Shown one piece after another: positions 1 through 13,575 of a stretch of DNA of 38,489 bases. Both the position numbers and the translations under genes were made by a program. Source of the stretch: Gloeophyllum trabeum ATCC 11539. Lineage: Eukaryota > Basidiomycota > Agaricomycetes > Gloeophyllales > Gloeophyllaceae. A model generated the notes under the pieces. The model saw only the letters and a list, made by a program, of their open reading frames with translations. It was not told where the DNA came from and ran no database searches. Location: the NCBI RefSeq assembly GCF_000344685.1, contig NW_006920413.1:389487-427975 (forward strand), given 5' to 3'. Position 1 is the first letter of the stretch; the number at the start of each line of letters is the position of its first letter.

Positions 1-873
1 TCGTACGTTTTCTCGTCCTCGTAATGCACCTTGGGATCTTCTCTGTTGCTCTCTCCGCTATGCCCATATGCCCAGCCTTCCCTATGTGTCTGCTGTTTCT
101 CGCTGTTTGTTGAGCAGGTCTCTAGTTTACTTTAGGATACAACTCTTGTTAATGAGTAATGGATCATATGGTACTCTTAGGCCCTTACCTGGTCTGAGTC
201 CTTCAAGTCAGCACGAGGCCTGCTATCAATATTATACCCTTAGTCTCAACTTGGGTGTAAAATGCTCCGTAACTTAGCCCTTAGCCGGTCTGAGGCCTTA
301 TGCGGGCATGACTTGATGCACTTGATAGATTGCACGCTGAGGTCTGACGCAACTTAAGTCTGTACTAAGGTAGCGGTGCTTAATCCCGAAAGGGGGCCCC
401 CATGGATCAAGGATTCCTGTATTACCCATTGTAGGCCTTAATTTGTACTTATATCGACTTAGCGATATCCGCCGTTTTGCTGATGAAGTATCGCAGCTGC
501 AACGTGTTTCAGGTTGCATCTCCAGTATTTCGAATCCGACGAGTGATACGAGACCATCCCGCAAATAAGGCGAGAGTACACCGGTGTGGACCGTGTGGTT
601 GTTGCAAGTCTAAGGTAGCAGGGAAAGAGGAATGGTACGGGAGATGCAAGTACATACCCTAGGCACTGCACGGGGTCCTGCCCATTCACAGGACCTACAT
701 CACCCTGTCCTCCTGACCTCGCTTTGACCCAGGACGTAAAGCCAAAGTCTGCTAATGATGCCTGCGCTATATAAACGTCGACATACTCGTGGGACCGTAG
801 ATATCGGGCCGACTGAGTAGGTCGAACGTTGACCGTCGACGTTCGACTCGATATCGCACCACCACTGTACACG
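1..873. other. no supported gene upstream of acetoacetyl-CoA synthetase
   Basis: I see no recognisable coding exon here. The longest open frame (459-1022, minus strand) is cysteine- and arginine-rich, matches nothing I know, and overlaps the first recognisable exon of the acetoacetyl-CoA synthetase gene on the other strand. Near 170-205 and 270-303 there are two imperfect direct copies of a roughly 27-base C/T-rich motif containing GGTCTGAG. The stretch probably holds the promoter and 5' untranslated region of the gene to the right, but no clear TATA box or start site can be assigned. Confidence 0.4.
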
Positions 874-3653
874 ATGAACTCGCACTTGTTTGGGCAGTCT
901 CGCAAGATTTGGGAGCCACAGAACGGCCATGGGTCTCGACTAAACAGTCTCAGGAACATGATAAACCGGAAACACGGTTTAAACCTAAGTGAGTACGACG
1001 TGTGCGCTGTGGGTCCGAACACTTAGGATGATTCGTTCATGTAGAGGACTATCATGACCTCCACAAGTACTCTGTTGAGGACTACATGTTCTGGCAGGAT
1101 CTCTGGGAGTACTTGGGCATCATCTACTCTGTCCCAGCCACCGCCGTGAGTAACCTGACTGGCCTGACAGTGAATAACATACACTTACATTTCTTAGATA
1201 GTCGAACCCGGGCGACTGCCAGAGATCCCTAACTGGTTTCCTGGTGCCCGACTTAATTATGCTGAGAACATACTTTTTCGTAACGATGACGGCATTGCGG
1301 TCACCGCGGCGAGGGAGTTCGGACTCGTTGAACACTACTCATTCAGACAGCTTCGCGGACATGTGCGCAGGATGGCCGCTGCTATGAGAGCCCACGGCCT
1401 TAGGGTCGGTGATCGAGTTGCTGGTATGTACTTACATGCGGAAGATGGCCTCTGGCTGAGATGTACATATCTAGCCGTTATCACCAACTCCTTCAGCGCT
1501 GTAGTCGTCGCTCTGGCGACATCCAGCATTGGCGCAATATACACTAGCACAGCGGCAGACATGGGGACTCAGGTAAGGATATGAGAGTCACCTTGAGTCA
1601 TCTCGAGCGATAATCTCCGTGTTACTGTGGACATTGTACTCACCTTCTGTCAGGGTATCCTAGATCGCTACCGCCAAATTCAACCCAAATTCCTCTTTTT
1701 CGACACGGAAGTGGTATATGCAGGCAAAACCTTCGACCTGTTGACTAAAATATCCGAAGTGGCCAAGGACTTGGTCCCTAGAGGGTTACAGCACGTCATT
1801 CTTTTACCTAGTACGAAGACTGGAAAGGAAGTCACTCAGGAGCAAACGGCCAGAGTGTCCAATAGGTACGTTTGGCATCAGTTAAGCGATGTTGGCTCAT
1901 ATGTGACCCACGCACCCAAAGTATAGCGCTTTCGGACTTCCTGAAAGAGGACGACGGTCGGCCCCTCCAATTCGAACAGTTGCCATTTGGTCAACCATTG
2001 TACATCTTGTATTCTTCGGGTACAAGTGGTCCCCCGAAATGCATCATACACGGACAGGGTGTGAGTACTCAGATTCCGGCCAGATAGAAGCTCTCTCACA
2101 CAGCGATGATCAGGGTGTTCTTATGCAAAATAAGAAAGAGATAGCTCTTGTGTATGGATGCACTTTCGATGACTGCTACTTCCAATACACCACAGTAAGT
2201 GCTCCGTCTATTAACCGTAGAGCCCGTCGAAGCCCCTTCTTAGACAGGCTGGATGATGTGGCCGTTAATGCTGAGCACCATGGCACTCGGTGGACGAATC
2301 CTGGTTTACGACGGATCCCCGTTCCATCCGAGCGTCGAGGCTTTCCTGAAGTTCGTCAGCGACCAGGGGTATGTACGTGATTGCAACAATCCCGGTTTCA
2401 TGTCTCAACTGCAGTCCAGCGTCACCATCTTTGGTACGAGTCCCCGTTTCCTCACAGAAGTGCAAGCGCGCGGCATACTCCCGTGTAAGCTACTGCTTCT
2501 TCGTAGACCCCTCGCCTTGCATGCTGATTTCGTGTCGCGGGCAGCTCAATTAGCATCATTCCCCTCGCTACGTGCCTTAATGTCCACAGGCGCGCCGCTC
2601 ACCCCGCCGATGTTCGAGTGGGCTCAGGCGGCGTTCCGGAAGGACGTTTTCTTGACTTCTCCCAGCGGGGGAACGGACATCTGCTCGTCCTTCATCACGG
2701 GTGTGCCCGCTATGCCAGTTTACGCTGGAGGTAGAAATGTTATTATCATCCTGATATGCGAGGACCACTGAATATGCGGCGCAGAGACGCAAGGAAAGTC
2801 CCTCGGCGTGAAGACCCAGATATTCGACCCATCGGGCAATGACATCGAGGCTTCAGGACAGCCGGGGGAGTTGGTGTGCACCCGCCCGCATGTATCCCTG
2901 CCCATTGGATTTTGGGGTGACGAAGACGGCAAGAAGCTACGTGCGGCATACTTCGACACGTACCCAGGTTCGTCATCATGCACCGCTGCTTCAGCCCATG
3001 ATTCACGCACCACGCTACAGGTGTCTGGAGACAAGGTGACTTCATTGTTGCTAACCCTGTTACGAAAGGGTTAATAATCCTGGGTCGAAGGTGAGACCAT
3101 GAACGATGTCTCGACGTGAAGGCTTTTTACTAAAATGCGTACCTTGGTAGTGATGGCGTACTGAACCCAAGCGGCGTCCGCTTCGGTTCAGCAGAGATTT
3201 ATACTGTCATGGACCAATTTACGGAAGTCATCGACGACTCGCTGTGCGTTGGCCAACGTCGATCGACGGACAAGGACGAGCGCGTGCTGTTGTTCGTCAA
3301 GATGCGCCCTGGCCATCATCTTACCGCAGAACTCGCGGACAAGATACGGGACGCGATCCGCTCGGCTTTGAGTCCGAGACACGTACCTGCATATATATTC
3401 GAGACCGCCGCTATTCCAGTGAGTTCGTTTGGGCCTGCCTCGGTTTGTGAGCTGCGCTGACAAGTACTGTCTCAAGTACACGGTCAATAATAAGAAGATT
3501 GAGATTGCAGTGAAGCAGATCGTTTCGGGGTTGAACATCAAACCCAGCGGAACTGTCGCCAACCCGGAGTCGTTGGACCTGTACTACAAATATCGAGACA
3601 TTGAGAACGTTGCCCAACACGATGGTGTCAATCGCGTCAAGGCGAAACTATAA
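874..3653 (+). CDS. AACS: acetoacetyl-CoA synthetase (13 exons)
   Basis: Activates acetoacetate with ATP and CoA to acetoacetyl-CoA, probably in the cytosol, feeding sterol and lipid synthesis or ketone-body use. My model: exons 874-988, 1045-1145, 1198-1572, 1654-1865, 1922-2060, 2114-2194, 2244-2372, 2415-2484, 2545-2730, 2785-2967, 3021-3090, 3151-3418, 3477-3653, giving 2,106 nt and 701 residues, normal for the family. Signatures in order: WEPQ followed by INRKHGLNL (N-terminal ACAS domain), [12 protein letters not shown], the AMP-binding P-loop [10 protein letters not shown] near 2010-2040, YTTTGWMMW formed across an intron, [10 protein letters not shown], and the C-terminal lysine region ending VNRVKAKL. 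The start is the least certain part: ATG 874 and in-frame ATG 829 both precede the first conserved residues. One intron must use an AAG acceptor (1919-1921) to keep frame. It converges on UTP25 with 119 bp between the stops. Confidence 0.93.
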
Positions 3654-3772
3654 GTATTGCCTGGACAGGGACCAGGAAGGCCTTCGTCGCTGTATAATAG
3701 ACGCCATGTATATTAGATGTGTACAGATAGAGCAAAGCCGAGAGAACCCTGGATGCTCAAGCCGAACATCAT

Positions 3773-6236
3773 CTAGTCCCTTTTGATCAGCTCCACAGCT
3801 GCCTCAGTCCCCGCGATCCTTCCCAGGCGGAACCAGTCGTACTTGCTATACAAGACCCGGCAGCTCACGTCCGAGGCATCGACCCCGTCGTCCAGGAACG
3901 GGTACGACAGGAATTCGGTGTAGAATTGCGGGTGGTCGGGAGGAGCATAGAAGATGAGGTTGCGTATGCCACGAATTTTGTATCTCCGGAAGAAATGGAA
4001 TCGCTCCGAGATGAGCAGAAAAGACTTTTTGCCTGTGAAGAACGCTTGCCGCGCCCGCGAGATGTCTTGGTTCGAGGAGTATCTGCCGATACCAGTGTCA
4101 GCATCACGAAAACATCGATGTGAACTCGGGTAAGAACGTACTCTGAAAGGACAGTGAACGAGATATCCTCCCGTTTCCTGAAGTAATTGTGCACGCGGAT
4201 AAAGTCAAATGAGGAAGGAATGAAGATGACCGTGTTGGCACTCTGCATGGCTGATTTCAGGGTGGCGGGGAGAAGCTACGGAGACGGATTCCGTGAATAA
4301 CTCCATATCGTGGTTGATGTCCATCAATACTTACTTGCGTGGTGAAATAGGTGAACCGCTTGTCAGGCTCGTCTTTGGGACCAGAGCAATCGAAGCGAAC
4401 GAAGGTCTGTCAACATCGAAGCATGTATTAGTCGACTTGGGCATCACTAGAAGCACCGATTGTGACTGACGGAATCTATACCCTCGGGCACGACAATCGG
4501 AGGCCAGCGGCGCTCGGTTCTGATTCTCCCAGCGACATTCTTCAGCTGGGTGTTATAGACAGCACGGGTCTCAGGCGTCTCGTACGGGGTAAAAAGGATG
4601 GTCTGACGGAGATACACCGCACTACGGGGAAGGCGGATGAGTACACAACATTAGGACAGTGCGAAGAGCATACGTACTGGCCATCGAGGTACCAAGGCTT
4701 GATACGGGAGAAGTCGGCGTCATGGGACTCTTTCGGGAGTTTATTCAGATGAGACAAGACAAACTGCTTGACACGTTAGCTCTCCGCAGAACCGCCAAGG
4801 AGCCATAAGCGTACCTGGACATGCTCCCAGTTCTGCATTGTCAAAGCATCCATTTGGTCCACGATCAAGATCTCGATCGACGATAGAAAATCGCTGCTCC
4901 TAAAACATGGAGCCCTCTCAGCAAATACAATCACCGGAGCTGAAGTCTGCCACTCACTTCTCCTTCTCGATCACCATCCTCAACCCCAGCGGGCTAGCCA
5001 ATATAATATCCGACCCGTAAAACTCCGAATATAACTTCAGATTCCTTCTTGTGATCTTGATCCCCAGCCTAAAGCTGTCATCCACATTGCCCTTGAACGT
5101 CTCTACATGGTCGCGCGGGTACGCGCCTGGCTCTGCACTAGCGAGCTTGTCGACGACGCCCTCGGGCAACCCATATTCGCTTGCAAACCGTGAGTACAGG
5201 TCGATCTGCCAGTCCGGCTTGGGTGTGTGCGCGGTGAGCGCATTTACCCAGTTCATGCAGGAGTTACGGAAGGGGAGGAGGATGAGGACGGATGGTCGCG
5301 TAAAACCTTGGTCCTGGATGTCTTCAGGCGGGGGCTGCCCGGATTTTGAGGCATGAGTCAGGCGTTCGTTGTTCTTCAGGATGCGGCGACGCTTTCTGAT
5401 GTATGAAGCAATCGATGTTAGATGAAGGGAGCCTGAAGCCGAGGAAATCAACCGTACCGCACGATGTGGTCTAGGACGTGAAGTGTCGTCGCTTCTCTAA
5501 GACTGGGTTGCGTTTCTAGGGATGTCCGGGTGATATAGACGTCCTTATGAGTTGACAGCAAGGAGAGGAAGTCGGTTTGCAGCTCTCTACGTTCTGATTA
5601 TTCTCAGTGTCTTCCATGGCATACCGTAAAACAACCGTCTACCTTTCGGCAGTTTCTCCTGCCGCTTGTCGAACGGACCTCGTAACCTGTCAAGAACCTG
5701 AAGCAAAGTAGGTGAGATGCCATCCATGAAGGATCTTCGAACGTACATGCACTCGTCCGATATTCAGACCGCCTCTGTTATCTGGGCCCTCCGGCCCTTC
5801 CACGACTGCCGGACCGAGGCTACTAAGCTTCTCCTTCGACGCTCGCCAGGCTCGCCTATCCACAGCTTCTCTTGCATTGTCGGACAAGGCTACAGGTTTA
5901 CCTCCAAAGTGCTGCTCGTACGGATTCGAACCGTCCTCTTGAACATTGTCATTACTTCCACCACGGATGCTGTAAACACTCATGCTCACCGTCTGCCTCT
6001 GGCTCTTCCACAATCATTTGCTCAGCACCGCCGTCTGCGTCGTCTGCGTCCTGGTTCTCGTTCTCTTTCCGGCTCGGGTCCCCTTTGCTATCATCGAATC
6101 GTATAGATTTCCTCTTATTCAGCTTGGGCAAAGGCGCTGAATCGTCTTCAATCCATTTCCGTTTGTTAGTGCTTTTCGTAGCGGAAACATTCAGCAATGT
6201 TAGTAGCCTCGTCGTCGTAGAGCTTGCTGTGTCCAT
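3773..6236 (-). CDS. UTP25: U3 snoRNP-associated protein Utp25, multi-exon
   Basis: Nucleolar protein needed with the U3 snoRNP for early pre-rRNA processing of the small subunit. It has a degenerate DEAD-box helicase fold (the DIGIT family). Conserved exons read right to left: an acidic, basic N-terminus from ATG 6236; [20 protein letters not shown] near 5900; the large exon 5451-4954 with [45 protein letters not shown] and [12 protein letters not shown]; then [20 protein letters not shown] near 4880-4820, where a helicase Walker B would sit; [15 protein letters not shown] near 4230-4190; and [20 protein letters not shown] running to the TAG at 3773. The family C-terminus ([20 protein letters not shown]) is complete. 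Introns are short. I did not fix every boundary between 4250 and 6010. The start is chosen because it opens the basic, serine-rich N-terminal exon. Confidence 0.92.
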
Positions 6237-7036
6237 GTTGACTAGAGTCGAGGTTAAGGTTCAGAGCAGCCTCATCAGACAGAAAATACGACCAAAAAGA
6301 TCGGGAATGGCTGCACGAGTGGCTGTGAAAAGCACATGGCGAAGCCTAGTGTGGCTACAATGTTTGGTTGAGCTTGGTCACAATTGTGGCTGAGAACCAG
6401 ACAGCGCCAATTGAAGACCGGATTTGCGGCTATTCCGGCATGGGGGCGTATATACCAAAGGGACCTTCTGTTCGTCGGTAATTACAGCTGCAGAAGTTTA
6501 CCGGAGGTACCACGCGCATCAACGATAACCGGACTTGTCTTGGTCTGGCTTCATCGTCCCACTGGCAGTGCTATGTACTTCGACCTGTTTCAATCCATGA
6601 ACTTTTCCTGAACCAATACTCGCTTGCCCATTTGATATTGTCCCTATCACGCAGACTCAGGCTCAGCTCTCAAAAGTAAAAATTACCGTGCTATTTTTCC
6701 CGTCCAATACAAGATCGACAGGCGAATGATGGAGTGCCCGAAGAACATGCTAATCTCTGAATCTGTTCATCTTTCTACCGTGGATTCCAGTGGGTCCGGT
6801 GTGAGCACTAACAACGTCGCCTGTGAAAGCCAATCGCTGGCCCCCGCTAGCCCATGGGAGAGTTCTCAGCTGCAATACCTATTGCCGCGAAGGTGCCACG
6901 TTAATCTGCTGTGACGTCTGGGTGGCCCACGTAGTTAGTCTCATATCTGTTCTTCGGATGGCGAGATATACAGATCAATTCAGTGAATTCTAATGCTACA
7001 GATAACAAGACCATCGGATACCGCCCACAAGTGTTG
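6237..7036. other. intergenic, UTP25 promoter side and monooxygenase 3' side
   Basis: About 800 bp between the UTP25 start codon and the stop of the next minus-strand gene. Short open frames on the plus strand (for example 6384-6611 and 6726-6914) have low-complexity or unrecognised products with no family motif. The part next to 6237 should contain the UTP25 promoter. I see no structured RNA, repeat or transposon end. Confidence 0.45.
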
Positions 7037-10977
<3,941 letters not shown>

Positions 10978-10988
10978 GCCTCTGGTGC
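10978..10988 (+). repeat. left target-site duplication, 11 bp
   Basis: GCCTCTGGTGC lies immediately left of the inverted-repeat element and is repeated in the same orientation immediately right of it (12003-12013). The exact length is ambiguous (9 to 11 bp), because one or two bases can be assigned either to the duplication or to the terminal repeat. Confidence 0.85.
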
Positions 10989-11313
10989 AGGCTCCTAGAA
11001 CCATCCGTCTCCGCGTCCTCGATCCTCTCTGCTAGGGCGTATGTGAAGATGTTATGTAATAGGGCTTATATAATGCAACTTATTTATAGATGTGTTTCCT
11101 AATTAAGATGACTAGTGAGGATGAGGACGCTCTGAGACGGCTGGCCCAACTCGTCGTCCGAGGTTTTACCGGAATTATGTAAGGCAGCTAAGCGACTAAC
11201 GACGCGTCGGTTTACTGCCGGTTTATCGACGTTCGTCGACTGCCCAATTCGGATTTTCGAAGTGACTTTCTCGTCGCACCTCAACTGCCTTTGTCCTCTG
11301 CTCGCACGCGCGT
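10989..11313 (+). repeat. left terminal inverted repeat, 325 bp
   Basis: Pairs perfectly with 11678-12002 on the opposite strand; position x on the left matches 22991 minus x on the right. Beyond 11313 the similarity breaks down after one mismatch and a few matching bases. An open frame running through each arm gives the same peptide from both strands, which is only a consequence of the palindrome. Confidence 0.93.
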
Positions 11314-11677
11314 CGATGGCGGAGCATATGAATTCAGCATTAAATAGAAAGGCACTGTCTGGTGTAGTAATAATACATAAGGAGTCTAAGGATCTTTTGC
11401 TTTGTATTCTCGATGGATAGATTATTTTGAATACATTGGTAAAGGGCAAGCACCAGGCTCTTCAATGCAAAGTAGCCTGACACCTTATGACATGAGATAT
11501 TATGTTCAATCTCATTTGATTTCGCTAAAGAGATGGAGACAGTAGCTTCTTGAATCTTGTAGTAAATAATTGTTCACTATTTTCTTTATTTATATGGGGG
11601 AGACTCGGCGGAAGTGCATGCAATCCACAACGCAGATATAATACATTGTTTTGTTATTAACAGCTTTATTGCCGTCC

Positions 11678-12002
11678 ACGCGCGTGCGAGCAGAGGACAA
11701 AGGCAGTTGAGGTGCGACGAGAAAGTCACTTCGAAAATCCGAATTGGGCAGTCGACGAACGTCGATAAACCGGCAGTAAACCGACGCGTCGTTAGTCGCT
11801 TAGCTGCCTTACATAATTCCGGTAAAACCTCGGACGACGAGTTGGGCCAGCCGTCTCAGAGCGTCCTCATCCTCACTAGTCATCTTAATTAGGAAACACA
11901 TCTATAAATAAGTTGCATTATATAAGCCCTATTACATAACATCTTCACATACGCCCTAGCAGAGAGGATCGAGGACGCGGAGACGGATGGTTCTAGGAGC
12001 CT
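11678..12002 (-). repeat. right terminal inverted repeat, 325 bp
   Basis: Exact reverse complement of 10989-11313. Its outer end abuts the right target-site duplication. Its AT-rich outer third contains TATAAATA (11902-11909) and TATATAAG (11920-11927), which could act as cryptic core-promoter sequence facing the downstream hydrolase gene, although this is not demonstrated. Confidence 0.93.
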
Positions 12003-12013
12003 GCCTCTGGTGC
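12003..12013 (+). repeat. right target-site duplication, 11 bp
   Basis: GCCTCTGGTGC, same orientation and sequence as 10978-10988. It marks the right boundary of the transposon. Confidence 0.85.
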
Positions 12014-12159
12014 CTTTTCGGACTTGCACTTCGACCACGCCCGACCGACGGTGACCTCTACCGAATCTGATACGCTTAGGTCGATAAACATCAAACACAG
12101 AGTCCAGATTTGCATCCACCCCGAATGAACCGTCCCCATATTATTCTGCACAGTACATA

Positions 12160-13093
12160 ATGAACGAGGATCAGATCAAGACGCTGCAAGCATGGAGGGA
12201 TCGCTTGGCTCAGATGCCCAAGGGAAAGCTGGAGGTGCGGACCATGACGGGCAAAACCCCCGCCCTGGCGTGCGCGATAGATCAGAGATTCTCGTTCACA
12301 GCCTACATACCGAAATGTCACAAGTTTGACGGGCCCGAGCTTCCGCTCCTCGTCTGCGCACACGGTATCGCACGCCAGACGCACCTGAACACCATGATCG
12401 ATTTTGCCGAAGAGCAGGGCTGCGTGGTACTCGCACCGCTCTTTCCGTGTGGGATCGAGGACCTCACCGGTAAATCCGACTCTCCTGTCAATCCAGCGTA
12501 GACCCTGAATGCGAACAGATATTCACAACTACAAGACCTTGGTCTTCCATGATATCCGTTTCGATTTGATCCTGCTATCCATGATCCAACAAGCGTCGTG
12601 CATCTGGAGGATCCGGGCGGATAAATTCTTCCTGCACGGCTTCAGCGCGGGGGGTCAGTTCTGTCACCGATTCTTTTACCTTCATCCCCACCTTCTCTTG
12701 GGTATCTCAATCGGAGCTCCTGGGGGAATCACACTTCCACGCAAAGATCGACCCTGGCCTGGCGGGATTTCGGATATCCACGAAGTGTTCAAGATTAAGG
12801 GCGACTCCGAGGGACAGGCCGTCCCAAACTTCGGGGAGATGGCGAAAGTGCCGGTGCACTTTGTTGTCGGTGAGAAAGACGTCGATACGTCGGGAATAGG
12901 GGACAGCTTGGGCCCCGACGTCCCGGGAGGAGGGACCCGGATCAATAGGATCACGGCCCTGCGAGACGCCTGGAAAGAGATGGGCATCGAAGGGGTTCTC
13001 GACATAGTCCCCGGAGTCGGGCATGAGGGAGGGAAAATTGCGCCCCAAGTGCAGCAGTTCCTGAGGCCCTTGTTCCGAAACCTACACAGCTAG
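12160..13093 (+). CDS. serine alpha/beta hydrolase, one intron
   Basis: Exons 12160-12469 and 12519-13093 (49-base intron) give 294 residues. The nucleophile elbow is GFSAGG with the catalytic serine in exon 2, preceded by strand ADKFFLH. A late GVGHEGG supplies the likely catalytic histidine, and VPVHFVVGEKDVD carries the usual acidic residue position. Exon 1 has LPLLVCAHGIAR, a typical oxyanion-hole strand. No signal peptide is visible, so a cytosolic enzyme is likely. The overall pattern is that of PHB-depolymerase/esterase-like fungal hydrolases of unknown substrate. The start at 12160 is the first ATG of the frame and lies 157 bp from the end of the transposon, so the insertion sits in or near the promoter. 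Confidence 0.87.
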
Positions 13094-13575
13094 TATACTC
13101 GCGGTTCTGATAGCGCCTTCCAGTCATCTGGAGAAATTAAGATATCGTCTACAGACATGAAGAGATACCTATCGAAGTCAGCGCACGACGTAGACCTCAC
13201 GACATATATTGTCGTGGTCGTGTCACCGTCTATGACCAGCTATCTGACTGACTTCAGCGTTCGCTTTTGCTTGCGAAAAAAATGACTCGTCCTGCCAAAG
13301 TCCTAATAGCGAGTGCCAGCGCTGTGCATGCTAGCGGGTACTTGGGGTGAGGGGACTGAGAAGAATCAGACTGAGCGGTCAGACCTCCGGATCCGCGACA
13401 TTTGTGCAGTATATTGATCACGTGACTCTGTACGCGTCGCGTCACGGCTCAGTTACAGTGCGTTGAATTGGCCCTACGCGTTTGGTCCTTTCTTGTGTGA
13501 TATCCCGTCCAGCAACAGCCTGTACTTCGGCCTTCGCAAACCCATTGAAGCTTGCGGGTTCTTGGTGCAAGGAAG
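13094..13575. other. intergenic, hydrolase terminator and TOP3 promoter
   Basis: About 480 bp between two genes on the same strand. No conserved motif is recognised. The bases just before 13576 form the TOP3 leader, and a second in-frame ATG lies at 13552. Confidence 0.45.

Larger units (their letters stand above)
10989..12002. mobile_element. non-autonomous DNA transposon with long perfect terminal inverted repeats, Mutator-like
   Basis: A 1,014 bp element bounded by terminal inverted repeats of 325 bp (10989-11313 and 11678-12002) that I compared base by base and found identical. It starts AGGCTCCTAGAACC and ends with its reverse complement, and it is flanked by an 11 bp direct repeat. Long inverted repeats with 9-11 bp target duplications are typical of Mutator-like elements, although other foldback families cannot be excluded. 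The 364 bp centre (11314-11677) is AT-rich and encodes no transposase, so movement would need a transposase supplied elsewhere. The perfect repeats and intact target duplication point to recent insertion. It lies 157 bp upstream of the alpha/beta hydrolase start. Confidence 0.88.

Noticed and set aside
1..300. Telomere-like CCCTTA motifs
   Set aside because: CCCTTA occurs only as scattered single copies and not as tandem CCCTAA/TTAGGG arrays.
459..1022. 187-codon minus-strand open frame
   Set aside because: No family motif, and it overlaps the conserved N-terminal exon of acetoacetyl-CoA synthetase on the plus strand.
11099..11892. Two open frames encoding the same peptide on opposite strands
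   Set aside because: They are the two arms of the perfect inverted repeat read in opposite directions; no domain or start context supports a gene.
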